From NCBI GenBank assembly GCA_021029095.1, contig JAJOHG010000178.1, forward strand, positions 1 to 51,936: a DNA stretch of 51,936 nucleotides, read 5' to 3'. The position numbers were made by a program, and so were the translations under genes. The stretch comes from Phellopilus nigrolimitatus (lineage: Eukaryota; Basidiomycota; Agaricomycetes; Hymenochaetales; Hymenochaetaceae). Positions 10,793 through 21,385 of this stretch are shown here, piece after piece. Numbering within the stretch: position 1 is the first letter of the stretch; every line of letters starts with the position of its first letter. The notes under the pieces are model-generated. The model was not told where the DNA came from. It worked only from the letters and a program-made list of their open reading frames with translations, and did no database searches.

Positions 10793-12328
10793 TTAGCGCA
10801 AAGCCACCGTGTCTGTAAACTTGCTTACAGAGTCGGACATCTCGTGGAGCTCGCTACCTTCCTTGTCCTCCGCGATCTCGTCCTCAAACGGGTGATACTT
10901 CCAGCCTCCATCCTCAGACCTCGGTTCGTAGTATCTCGCTGCCGACCCCGCAGAGAAAGAGCTTTCTGTTTGGTCGATGCTCCCTGTCGTCTCCATCTGC
11001 GAGATCGTCACTGTCACGGGCCGCGGCGGACGTGGGTAGTTGCGGTGGAGCGGGTTTTTCACGTTCGCCGTTGATGAATTTCGGTGCTGGCGGTCATGAC
11101 CACTGCCTTGACCGGCAGCAGCGAATGTAGATAGCATGGCGTCAGAGCTGTAGGTCACAGCATCTGTGGAGAGACCGAGGCCAACGCGGACTATGATCAG
11201 AGAGAACACAACGCCCTATACAGGGGTTAGAAACGTAAAAAAACACGTTCCAAAAGAAAAGGGGCTTACTATGACTTGAGTGACCCCATCAAGAACGATG
11301 TACTGTGCGAAGCTGCCACTCAGATAGAGCGAAAGCAATATGATGAGACAAGCAGAATAGGCGGAGCCGGACTCGATGATGATCATCGCCGCTGGGAAAA
11401 CGCTCGGTCCGGCTCTCACGGCGCCCTGCAGCCTCCTATGAATCCAGAAGATGCGCGCAGCGATAAGAACTATGTAAACGAGGCCATAATTAGTCAACAT
11501 TTCTGGGGTCGGACGGGAGAGGACTAACGGGTGCAGGAAAAGTTCGTGAAAAGCGTAAGTGAAAAGAATGAGACGATCCAGTCCTGAAGCTCGCTGATGA
11601 ATACTGGGGCGGTCGGGGAGGCCCGAGCGAAGCCTTGTAGCGCCCCAATGCCGACACCTTGGCACATCAGTCAATTCGAGAAAGTAAGAAGGCGAGAAAT
11701 GACCGACTCACCTATACTTGCGATGAAACAGATGAGAATTGGTCCGTATATACGCTTGTCTCCCGAGTAAATCAGGTATAAGCGATAAAGCTAACAAGCC
11801 CGCGTCAGCAAGTAATTCAAACTTGAAGTGAAAAGAGGGTGGTAGAAAAAGATACGCACCATGAACCCATCCCCAACCAGAGTCTGCATGCAGTACGCCG
11901 TGCTTTTGAGTGCATATATGGGCGTGTTGACCATAGACAAATATTTCACTGTGTTTTCTTCGTCCAAATATGCGGTGAGCACTCTTCGGAGATCTGCCGC
12001 AACGTGCTGGCAATAGTTAGGGAAAAAGTCTTGGTAAGAGCCGGGATTAAACGTGGATGGTTTTAGCGTGGACGCACCACGGTAGCGAGGATGAACATGA
12101 CGATCGAGACGATCAACATGGGCCTGTTGACGTGCTCATTCTTGCCCTTCTTTTTGAATAGCAGGACATAGACTGATAATGAGAACAAGAACGTGAAGAA
12201 CCCTACTCGTCCGAATCAAATGTGAGCTTTGCAAAAATATAGTTAACGGTTGCTGAATCCTGCTCACCATATAACACACACTCTACGAAGATGGAAACGA
12301 GCGTCACCTCGTCGATGCCGATGGCCAT
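10793..12328 (-). CDS. Seven-helix membrane protein, basidiomycete orphan family
   Basis: About six to seven exons starting MAIGIDEVTLVSIFVECVLYG. Spliced segments give about seven hydrophobic helices, including FFTFLFSLSVYVLLF, MLIVSIVMFILATV, LYRLYLIYSGDKRIYGPILI, MLTNYGLVYIVLIAARIFWI, SAYSACLIILLSLYLSG and GVVFSLIIVRVGLGLS. A hydrophilic C-terminal tail of about 110 residues follows. The YRLYLIY element after helix 3 and the RIFW element after helix 5 are typical of a large, functionally unassigned family in Agaricomycetes with receptor-like topology. It sits on the left edge of the candidate peptide cluster, transcribed in the same direction as the MFS and precursor genes; membership in the cluster is unproven. 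Confidence 0.75.
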
Positions 12329-13677
12329 GGCCGCTAAATAGAATCGAAGGAAGGGGAAGGAGGAAGAGAAGGTTAAAAAAAAGGTGTGAATACGGTGCTA
12401 CTTTTTAAGAAACCGCTGCAGCGCCTTCAAGCGCGGTTCCTTTGATAGTGCGATCGTCTTCTTCCGACCGCTTGTGACGGCAAACAACCCCAATGTCAGT
12501 TATATCCGCGGTTTACATGAGGCGCTTGGAGACGGTTGCGTAAGCCGTGTCCGCCATATCGGAGGAAAATCACAAGATGGCATCACAGCATCAAGATATA
12601 AACGCTGAATCATGCATGCACGTATGTGAGATCGATTTGAGCGCTGCTTGAACAGTGAACATTTGAATGTGCTTCTTGTCGCTGCTTTTCCCGCCATATA
12701 CATGCGTTCGCTTTGTCAGGGACGAGCGGAAGCAAATCTGTGTCGTTTCATCTTCTCTCTTTCTGACCGAAAGGGAAGAGGAGACAAGAAGATTCTGTAC
12801 AGTAGTATACGGCTTTCCTCCGCCGAGAGAGAAGGAAACGGGCATTGATCCTCTTTGGTCTCGGTGGAATCAAACGGAGACACTACCGCCACGATGATTA
12901 GCCTTACTTTCCTTATCACTTCTCTATCAAAGGATGATCTTCTGTCCGTGGCTAGGCTTTTCCACGTGCCTCGGAGTCCCGGAAAGTGGGAAGTCGTAAA
13001 TTCCGTAAGCCTGAAAGACAGGCCACTCAGATTTCTCGCTTGCGACCCTTTGCTGTAGATTATGTAGTTCAAATACTGAAATGAAGGGACGTTACGAGCA
13101 GTCATGAGCAGGGTTGAAGGTAGATCAGGGGCTAAAGAGCATAAAAGTCTAACTTTCGCGCTCTCAGTCTTGCGTGTCGAACCGTGTCAAGCTTTGCTCG
13201 CTCGATCATGACGTTGATCGTTCCCGCGACCTTCAAAACAGTTCCCATCCGAATTCGTTCAAGGTTACTTGCTCAGAATCCGGGTTGAAACATCTTCATT
13301 GTTGGGAACAAGACCTTGGCCTTCTTTGACACAGGCTTCCACAAAGCAGGTAGCCAAAGTGGGTCCGGACACGAAAAGAAAACACCCTAGGCTCTGAACG
13401 ATAATGCATTCAGATAGGCTTCCGTCTTGCTGGTACCTGCAGAGATCGCATCGAACGGCCATTCCCATGGCTGTCTTCCATCAAACAAGTTCTCCCATGA
13501 AGACTCCCCCTTGTCTCCGCCCATGAAAATTATCGGGATACATTTGTAAATACACATATACATACAGATTCTACGGGCTTGCCAGAAATGAGCATCGGAT
13601 AACGAGAGCAATTTGCATGTGAAATTTGTAGACTCATTATCTTGTCCAATAGCTTACTGATGTCTATCGCACTGCGC
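12329..13677. other. Intergenic region, nothing recognised
   Basis: 1.35 kb between the seven-helix gene start and the MFS gene stop, both on the minus strand. It should contain the promoter of the former. Open frames here are short, overlap each other on both strands and match nothing known. Confidence 0.4.
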
Positions 13678-15838
13678 TCACCGTCCCTCAGGCTTGGCAT
13701 CTTCTTTATGCCGCGAGGAGAGCCACCCCGCGACCCCTAGTGCAAACGCGCCCGCACACATGCACACCTATTGAATGTGAGAATATCGTGTGTTCAATGA
13801 GATATCCCGAACGCTCGAGTGGTTGCATCAAAAAGACAGAAGAAAAGGCACGCACTCCACAGAAAACAGCAGGCCTGACCCAGAGGTTCTGCGATGTCAA
13901 AAGCGCTCCTGTGATTGGCGGGCCTACAGAACGAACAAGGTGCATTGTTAGAGTTACCCTCATCAAGAGAAGAGAAGAGCATGAAAAAACGATAGGTTGA
14001 TCCAAGAGCATACCTATCAAACTTCCAATTCCTAAACAATCCGATCCGAAAAGAACGCGACAGTGAGTATACCTCCGTGGAAAGGGCCCGGAGAATCACG
14101 CACCGCCAATACCGAAGCACACGCCAATGCGTGCTCTACATCAAAAAAGAGGGGGAGAAACGACGGAGGTTGGTTGAGTATCGCGCAATTATCAATCTTC
14201 AACTCACCCTACTTCCGATACATTTTTCGAGAGGTTGGCAAGCATGGGCCCGAGGAGCGAGATGCCTATATACCCGAGAACAAATTCGGAAGTGAGCTCC
14301 TCTCGTTTGGATACACAACGCGAAGGAGGATATAATCGGCACGCACATGCTCCGGAGAAAAACCCATATAGGACGGCCATGACTACGCTGCCTGCCGCAT
14401 CGGTGACGGCGACCATGGAGAAAATGAGCACACCACACGCGAGCGTGCATGGCACGATGAGATTAAAGACGCCCGTTCGGTCGACGATGATCGTCGGTAG
14501 AACCCGACCGAACGCGCTCGAACCGTTGAGGATTGCAAGCTACAAGCTCAGTGAGTTCAGCGCATTCTGTAACCAAAAGCCAGGTCCACCGACCGTGTAG
14601 AACGCGAGGGTTTGGTCTACGCCGTGATCGACCGCATCGAGTTGGAGGTAGAAGATGGGAAAGAATACGGCGGTGATGAGGAGGAACGTGCCGGCCGCCG
14701 CGACGACGTATGTCCGGTCCTTGAAGAACACACGCCAGTACGCGATCTGGTGCGACAGCTTCTTGCTCTGCGGGGGCAAGCGCGTCGTCATGAGCGCGTT
14801 CGCGACGGCGAGTAGCGCGAGATTAAGGAACGCGCTACAGCGCACGCCCCAGGCGAAGCCGAGGCTGCCGTGGATGAGCTTGTTGAGCATGATTGGGTGG
14901 ACGACGCCCCCAAGCGAGGATGCGGAGGCGACGACGCCCATCACGAGCGAGCGCCGCCGCTTGAAGTGGTGGGCGACGACGCCCAGAGCCGGGACGTATG
15001 TCGATCCGATGGCGATTCCGAGTCCGATGCCTTGAGCAAGGAAGAGCTGGTATAATGCAGTTAGGACGCGCATTAATTTGGCTTCGCAGGACTAAAATAT
15101 ATAACTGACCTGGTACCATTTCTGTGGTTGCGAGATAGAAATCATGAAGAGACAGAAGACAAACAATACTGATCCCGCGAACATGACTTGACGACTGGAA
15201 TGAAATAACCAGTTCTACGGATATAATGCAAGGATTGGTTTTCACTGACAAGTAGCCGACATCCATGGCATATCCAGAAAATATTCCAATGCTGAATAGA
15301 CAGAAAGTCTGTGCACTTCCGATCCAGCTTGATATCTTTCTTAGTATTGAACCATTCATCAAACACGAGAGGAGCTACCTAATCGCTGAGGATGATGAAT
15401 GGTTGAGGTATTCGCGGACATAAAAGTCTAGTCGTTTCAAAGTTAGTCTCTGAATGATTCGGAATTCTGCTGAGCAGCACGCACCTTCGTAGACACCGAA
15501 ACTATTCACATAGCTATATTTCGTGCTAGTCAGCGCCCGATGCTCCCATGCTCTCCAAAACGTCAGCACTTGCCCAGATGTACAGAACACGACTAGATAT
15601 CTGCGGATGAGCCAGGGTCAGTCATTCCTCAGGATAAGTGTGCGTCCGTGACTACTCACGCGCCCACCAGCGTCGACCAGGCCTGCCACCCGCCGTCAGG
15701 TATCACGACCTCCGCTGCTGAAGGATGTGGACGTTTCGCCTCCATGTCGTCAGCAGATTTTTCGTCCAACCCTTCAGCGCCCCTCTCAAGCTCTCGAGCG
15801 CTAAGGGTATCGACCGAATCGCGTGGTGAGGAATCCAT
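13678..15838 (-). CDS. MFS transporter, monocarboxylate-transporter (MCT) type
   Basis: About nine exons splice to an uninterrupted MCT-type permease. The N-terminal tail is acidic, and PDGGWQAWSTLVGA marks the first helix, the hallmark of fungal MCT-like proteins. Then come YVNSFGVYE, SSAISWIGSAQTFCLFSIGIFSGYAMD, GLGIAIGSTYVPALGVVAHHFKRRRSLVMGV, VRCSAFLNLALLAVANALM, GRVLPTIIVDRTGVFNLIVP, SLLGPMLANLSKNVSEVGARIGVCFGIGGIGSLIGPPITGALL and a final helix before SSRHKEDAKPEGR. The start at 15838 is the first ATG before the acidic tail. Members of this family are often found as exporters or importers in fungal secondary-metabolite loci. Here it lies immediately downstream of the repeat precursor on the same strand, so an export role for the mature peptide is a fair inference. 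Confidence 0.88.
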
Positions 15839-16325
15839 GGTCGTCGTCGGCAGCGTCTTGCAGTCACCTAGCGCAGGATGTAAAAACCGCAATCAGCATG
15901 GAGTGTCAGGGTTTTATACCGGTTCCCCCATTGCTGTGATCTGTGCTTCGTAAATTAGGCGTGCTTGGACATCAACTAAATGCGATCGGAATCTTCTGAT
16001 AAGTACGGCGCTAGCGGCCCCTTGAAGGTATCATGTTCAGAGTACAAAACATCAATTCAAGCACATGTATGCATGTACCGGCCCTAAACAGCGGCCGCTA
16101 CTCGAATTTCGAAAACATAGTATTCTCTACGCAAATACTTCGCTTTCTTCCCGGGAACCATCAGGATCCCAGCCTAGAGCTACAGAGAATACATACCCGC
16201 TTGGGAAAACATTCCAGACACGAATAAAATTACAGAACAAAGGCATGATCATCCGATCCAATGTTAGCCATTTTCCGAGCTGGACGGCCGCGCTCCTGAG
16301 AAAACACTTCTTGCACTGAACCGGC
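15839..16325. other. Intergenic region between MFS and precursor
   Basis: 487 bp that must contain the MFS promoter and the precursor 3' end. No coding potential was recognised. Confidence 0.4.
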
Positions 16326-17326
16326 TCATGCCCTGAAGTCCTTCTCCAGCTGTGAAGGCTCACGCTTGAAGTCCTTCTCGAGGTCTGAGCTCAGCATCAG
16401 TACAGCGCCTCGCAGAAGATGAACCGTAAAGGATGCTCACCATTCCTCTTGAAGGACTTCTCGAGCTGGGCAGGTTCGCGCTTGAAGTCCTTCTCCAACT
16501 CTCCACGCTTGAAACTCTTCTCGAGCTGGGACGCCTCGCGCTTGAAGTCCTTCTCTAACTCTGAACATATCGTTAGGGCGTAGCTCTCATCGAGAAACAA
16601 AGGCGACTTACCGTTCCTCTTGAACGATTTCTCGAGTTGCGTGGGTTCGCGCTTGAAGTCCTTCTCAAGCTCGTTGCGCTTGAAGCTCTTCTCAAGCTGA
16701 GTCGGCTCGCGCTTGAAATCCTTTTCCAACTCTAGAGAACCATCAGTACGGAACTCTTATTGGATAGCGAAGACAACTTACCATTCCTCTTGAAGTCCTT
16801 CTCGAGTTCTGAGCGCTTGAAGTCCTTCTCGAGGTCTCCGCGCTTGAAATCCTTCTCGAGTTCTGGATTACGTCAATATACAGCTTTCAAAAGGTGGCGG
16901 AGACGTGGCGACTCACCATTCCTCTTGAACGATTTCTCAAGCTGCGTAGGTTGACGCTTGAAGTCCTTCTCGAGCTCCGAGCGCTTGAAACTCTTCTCCA
17001 GTTGGGAAGGTTCGCGCCTGAAGTCCTTCTCGAGCTGAGAAGGCTCGCGTTTGAAGTCTTTCTCGAGCTCGGAGCGCTTGAAATAATCCTCGAGTTTGGA
17101 AGGCTCGCGCCTGAAGTCCTTTTCGAGCTCAGAGCGCTTGTACCCGTATTCGATGGATTCTGCATTTCCGCTCAGTTCGATACAATATACGCGATCGAAA
17201 AAGACGATGCATACCGGAACGCTTGAAGCTCTTCTCGAGCTGCAGACCGTTAGCCTCGGGCACCGGGCTCGCGAGGACGGTGGTCGCGAGGAAGAGCGCG
17301 GCGGCTAGGAACTTGAGGTACTGCAT
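16326..17326 (-). CDS. Kexin-processed repetitive precursor peptide (candidate RiPP precursor)
   Basis: Six exons (17215-17326, 16917-17159, 16782-16862, 16612-16731, 16441-16560, 16326-16384) splice to 244 aa. A signal peptide (MQYLKFLAAALFLATTVLAS) is followed by PVPEANGLQLEKSF-KR. The remainder is cassettes ending in an aromatic residue and a dibasic kexin site (21 sites): class I, 11 copies of (S/N/G)(E/D)LEKDF; class II, 9 copies of (E/Q)(P/A)(S/T/A)(Q/K)LE(K/D)(S/D/Y)F; and a single SESIEYGY next to the leader. KR is used throughout except for two RR, and the last cassette ends in RA before the stop. All five introns are phase 1, and internal exons are 243, 81, 120 and 120 nt, so each can duplicate without shifting the frame. 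Secretion, kexin cleavage and carboxypeptidase trimming are inferred. An unmodified secreted repeat peptide (repellent-like) is the alternative; the adjacent ustY genes favour a modified peptide. Confidence 0.88.
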
Positions 17327-18550
17327 GTTGAAAGAGGAACGCGCGGGAAAGTGTCGAGAGGCGAGTGGGCTGAAGGATGGGAAGGACCTTGTCCTTTACT
17401 CTTTGGCTTCCGGATCGCCTGACCTTTTAAGCAAACACGCTCAAAGACATCGATCGCCAATTTCCTGGCTGATAGCTCGCATATGCTATTACCTATTCAC
17501 GTGGCGACCGTATCGTCGCGTATATGTGCAGGCGCTACCGGCTCCGTAGCGCTTGCTCGTCCGTGATCATCTTTGCAGAGGCTACAGCTAGTCCTTACTT
17601 TTCGGAGGTAACGATCCATCAGAGCACGCCTTTCTCTGCTGATATCTCATTGTTGTTTTCGAAGATGAGAGCAGTTCTACACCTCGTGCGCGCGCGCACC
17701 GCCACTCATGGCTGTGAATGAATTGTAATAGCGCTCAGCGCACATAGAAGTCGGGAAAGAGCGGTGCGGAGGCATTCTGGACTACGTGCAAATTCTTTCC
17801 ATCAGATCCAAGAGAAGAGGATAATTGGCTGAAGGCTTGCTTGCCTACTTGGCATGAGCTGGATTATCAAAACTGCAATATCAAAATGGTTTGAAGAACG
17901 AATAAGCGAAAAGAGGAGCAGGCTCAGCAGAGAGCGGGCGAGTCGCCGATGTGTGATTTACGTGCTGCATTTCCTTTCTGGGCCGCCGACGTGCCGATCC
18001 TCCGTTATCATATCTACCTTACGTAGATCTAGCGTTACACGTTCCGCAAGGCTGTGTAGCGATCGTGGACAGGTTGACAGCTGAACTTAACGTCTATCTG
18101 CCCTCGTGGCGTCGTTTGTGGCTGCAGAGCGATTGCTTGACAAGACCAGTATCCTGTTCATATCCAGTCAAACATTGCTTTGATTTGACGAAAGCATGCA
18201 AGCATGGCGAGTAAAGGCGAGTTCACGAACTGCGATGATATCGCGCAACCGATGGGGGAACAACCCCAACGTTGCTGCGTATTTTAGCCTGTGTCTGATC
18301 TTGGTCGGCCGATTGATGCAGCTGTTCGCATAAACGATGTACGTACATGTACATATTAAATTGTCCATGGACCACGCGCCGCGCTGCTTAACCCGCCCCG
18401 CGTAAACCACTTGGACAACGGTCCGAGATCACTCTCACCTACCGACGAAATGCTTCGAGGGTCTGCATTCACAATCTAGATCGTGAAGTTGCAGAAACCA
18501 GCTTTTCCCCAGCTCTGCGACTAGAACTGTCCTCCCCGTTCGAGCCCGCT
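17327..18550. promoter_or_regulatory. Divergent control region between precursor and ustYa-like gene
   Basis: 1.2 kb between the two ATG codons on opposite strands, so the precursor and its presumed modifying enzyme could share control. No gene was seen in it. Confidence 0.5.
17423..17430 (-). promoter_or_regulatory. TATA-like box of the precursor gene
   Basis: TTAAAAGG on the minus strand, about 97 bp upstream of the precursor ATG, at a plausible distance. Assigned by position and sequence only. Confidence 0.35.
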
Positions 18551-19324
18551 ATGCTCGTGAAGCGCGACACTTTCTGCGAGGTGCTCATCGTGCTCTGCGC
18601 GGTGGTCAACGCATACCTCTTTGCGGGCCGCATCTGGCGCTCATACTCCTACGCGTCTCTCAAGCACACAGAGTCGGACGCCTATAGTAAGCACCACTTT
18701 TCGTCTTACCCGCGCGCTGGTCTCACAGATGCCCTCGTCGCCTCAGCATACGCCGGCGACGACTACCCGGAGCACCTCCCGCTCCCGCAGCCCGCACGGC
18801 CCGCAGCGCCCATCTCCTTCTCGCTCGCGCCCGACGCGTTCCCGATCTCAGGCCCCGGCGCCGCCGCACAGTGGGCGTCCATCTACCCGCCGGGGTACGG
18901 CTTCGTGCGCATGGGACGCGCCGCGCGCCTGCTGTGCGTCGCGCAGTTCCACCAGCTGCACTGCGTCGAGAAGATGCGCATCTACCTCGACGACCCGCTC
19001 GGCGCGGGCGCGCACCTCGGCTTCGCGCACCAGCAGCACTGTATGAACTACCTGCGCCAGCTTTTCCTGTGCGCCGCGGACCGCACGCTCGAGCCGCTCG
19101 CGCCGCGCGACGTCGTGCTCGCCGTGGGCCCGGACGGCGGCGTGGACCTCGACGAGAAGCACGATCTGGCGACGCGCAGCGGGCCGGGCGTTACGCATAT
19201 GTGCGGCGACTCGAAAGCGCTGTACGAATTCGTGGGCGATAACTATGTGAATTGGAAGGCGGCGTGGAATATCAGCTCGCCGTTCGACGCCGAAGGCGAT
19301 GAACACGCAGGCCATATCCATTAG
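18551..19324 (+). CDS. UstYa-like oxidase (DUF3328 family)
   Basis: Up to 257 aa. A hydrophobic segment near the N-terminus (VLIVLCAVVNAYLFAG) anchors the protein in the membrane. The DUF3328 signature is complete: HQLHC at residues 134-138 and HQQHC at 160-164, followed by MNYLRQLFLCAADRTLE, and later THMCGDSKALYEFVGDNY. In ascomycetes UstY proteins carry out oxidative cyclisation of kexin-released RiPP cores, with the two HxxHC motifs essential (family knowledge). The gene diverges from the precursor across 1.2 kb. A 42-nt stretch at 18687-18728 starts GTAAGC and ends CACAG; it may be a very short intron, whose removal keeps the frame and joins SDAYN to ALVASAYAGDDYPEHLPL. Its GC-rich codon use is stronger than in most neighbours. 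Substrate is inferred from location. Confidence 0.88.
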   Translation: MLVKRDTFCEVLIVLCAVVNAYLFAGRIWRSYSYASLKHTESDAYSKHHFSSYPRAGLTDALVASAYAGDDYPEHLPLPQPARPAAPISFSLAPDAFPISGPGAAAQWASIYPPGYGFVRMGRAARLLCVAQFHQLHCVEKMRIYLDDPLGAGAHLGFAHQQHCMNYLRQLFLCAADRTLEPLAPRDVVLAVGPDGGVDLDEKHDLATRSGPGVTHMCGDSKALYEFVGDNYVNWKAAWNISSPFDAEGDEHAGHIH

Positions 19325-19522
19325 AAGCTTTTTATGTATATGTATGTGTAAAGACGAAGCGAGGTACCATAGCTCATCTTCGATGACTTCGATTTTTGCG
19401 TACTAGGATCTGATGAATTAGTTGACAGGCATGAGAGGAATTGAATGAATTGATATAGCGATTCCTCGGAGACAAGTACAGCGAGCAGGCAGTCGTTAAT
19501 ACTAAGATACACTATACCCTAT

Positions 19523-20682
19523 TCATATCGAGGGCTTCTGCACAATCGTAATGGCTTGGGGGAAAAAAAGACAGTCAGATCACACCCGAAGAAACCCGCC
19601 AGGGAAAAACGCCGACTCACCCATCCGCGGCGTCGTCTCGGGCTGCTCCTGCCAGAACTCGACGGCGCACTCGTCGGCGGCCTCCGTGGGGCACGCGAGC
19701 TCGAACATACGCAGCGTGCCCGTGCGCCCGCACGCGAACTCTGCGCTGTGCGCGCGGTGGGCCTGCTGCACGACGAGGTTCGAGAGCAGCGCCGTGCGCG
19801 CGGGGCGCGTCGCCCACGCGAGCCGTCGCGTGTCGAGCTCGCCCGCGGACGCATCGAGCTCCCACACCTCGAGGTTCACGAGCTCACGCGCGAGGGACAG
19901 CGTGCGGTTCTGCGCGTGCAGCAAGGCAGGATCGGGCATGGCGCTCGCAAGGGAGCAGCGCCCGAGATTGTAATCTTGCACGCGGACCTGCATGATCATC
20001 GATACCTGTGGTTCGCGAATCCAGCGCCGGCGCACATGCCAATTTAGAAGCCAGTAATCAAGCCAGAAGAATGTCAGAGCATGAGAAAGCCATTCGCTGG
20101 GGAGCGGAAGAAGGAAGCGCGGGCTCACGTCTTTGTTGATGATCACATGCGGCTCGCCAGGGGAAACGAGCCCGTTGAATGTGATGCGTGCGCGCCCGTC
20201 GCTGGGGAAGACACGCTCGGGCTCCGCGCGGCTGACGGGCGCGAACACGTGTGGGAAGATGTGGAGTGCCTCCGGGAGCGCGTCCCGCGCTGTGTCCCGG
20301 TCGACGCGGTCGAGCCCGATGTACATGTTAGGCCGATACAGCGTGTTGGCGCGCGCGAGGCGTTCAGCGCGTGTGGGGACATGGGGGGAGGGTGCGAAGG
20401 CGCTTGAGGGGACGAGGTGCGGGAAGACGATGTTGAGCACGGCGAGGAAGAGCGCCGCGGCCGAGCAGATTTGGACCCATAGGGGAGCGGGCTTTGAGGA
20501 CTTGGTCGTAGCTGGACAAACAGTAGTAAGTATGGTAAGGCACAAGGCGCGGGTGCTCTAGACTCACCTGCATCATACGAGTCGGGGTCGTCGATGAAGA
20601 CCTCCCCGTCGCCATCGAGTGACTTGCGCTCGTGCGCAGCGTCGTGAGTCGGCAGCAGCGAGTATTGCTCGTCCGTCGACAT
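19523..20682 (-). CDS. Single-pass membrane protein of unknown family
   Basis: Four exons give roughly 310 aa. An acidic cytoplasmic tail (MSTDEQYSLLPTHDAAHERK) is followed by one membrane helix (VQICSAAALFLAVLNIVF), then a long luminal part with RPNMYIGLDRVDRD, ITFNGLVSPGEPHVIINKD, VSMIMQVRVQDYNLGRCSLASAMP, a Trp/Glu-rich middle and CAVEFWQEQPETTPRM. The ending was taken as ITIVQKPSI with a stop at 19523; another acceptor would change only the last residues. Proteins of this layout occur in Agaricomycetes without an assigned function. The single-anchor topology is the same as for UstY proteins, and the gene lies between ustYa and ridA, so a role in the same secretory-pathway step is possible but unproven. 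An alternative start lies 9 nt upstream. Confidence 0.75.
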
Positions 20683-20691
20683 TGGTATCAA

Positions 20692-21385
20692 TCCAGCTTT
20701 AGCAGAGAGGAAATTAGATTGATACCATCCTCAGTGCTCACAGCTCAATCCCCCAAATGGGACGCATGTAAGTAGATCATAGCATCTGATGATGGCAGGC
20801 TGGTCGCATCTGGTTCTTCGGGTGATCGGAGGCAGAATGATGGTAACGATGTGCACGCTTAGACAGTCGAGCCGGGATGTACGGCCTCAACGATGCGGTA
20901 CGCACGGCGCGGCTTGTGGAAGAAATTATGAAGCCGCCACCGCTACCATAGACCCATTCGGACTACGCCTGCGTGCTTCATATGGTATACCGTCAGCTAT
21001 ATGTAATCATTCAATATGTCAAACGTGTACCATAAAGCACTCAATCATCTCGTTTTTCACCCGCAGTAGAAATTCGCAAATGTGACGAACATGGAAAGGA
21101 CATGCATTGCAAAGTCAATGCAAAGCTTACCTTGAATTACACCTGATAATTGCCTTGTCAAGCATTAGCGAATTCCAGTATAGCTAGGCTCGCCGCCACT
21201 TCGAAAGCGCTCGGACAGTGGCGGACGGTGGCGGCGGTCGGACTCACGGCAATTCCCCTTGTAGACTTTCCTAGCTATATAACACCAGTGCTGAAAGAAA
21301 TTCCTTCTCATTACCCCGCCCAAAGTCCTTGCTCACGAGCCTATAGTGTAGCTCCTAGCTTATCATTCTCTAAGTACTGCACAAA
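20692..21385. promoter_or_regulatory. Divergent intergenic region
   Basis: About 0.7 kb between the start codons of the membrane-protein gene (-) and the RidA gene (+). No additional gene or clear core promoter element was recognised. Confidence 0.35.

Noticed and set aside
12650..13105. Overlapping ORFs of 60-130 codons on both strands
   Set aside because: No domain, signal peptide or duplicate copy supports any of them, and they overlap one another in opposite directions.
16754..17226. Plus-strand ORFs with Leu-Glu-rich repeats (for example LRRLTLEVLLELRALETLLQ) opposite the precursor
   Set aside because: They are the antisense reading of the cassette repeats; only the minus strand has a signal peptide, matched phase-1 introns and dibasic sites.
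16326..17326. Precursor as a simple low-complexity or tandem-repeat array
   Set aside because: The units are codon-phased, keep KR/RR and aromatic positions while other positions vary, and are split by regular introns behind a signal peptide.
18621..19321. Arg/Ser/Ala-rich long ORFs in other frames and on the other strand of the ustYa gene
   Set aside because: GC-rich coding sequence yields open shadow frames; only the frame with HQLHC and HQQHC matches a family. The same holds for 19519-20561 and 22149-22944.
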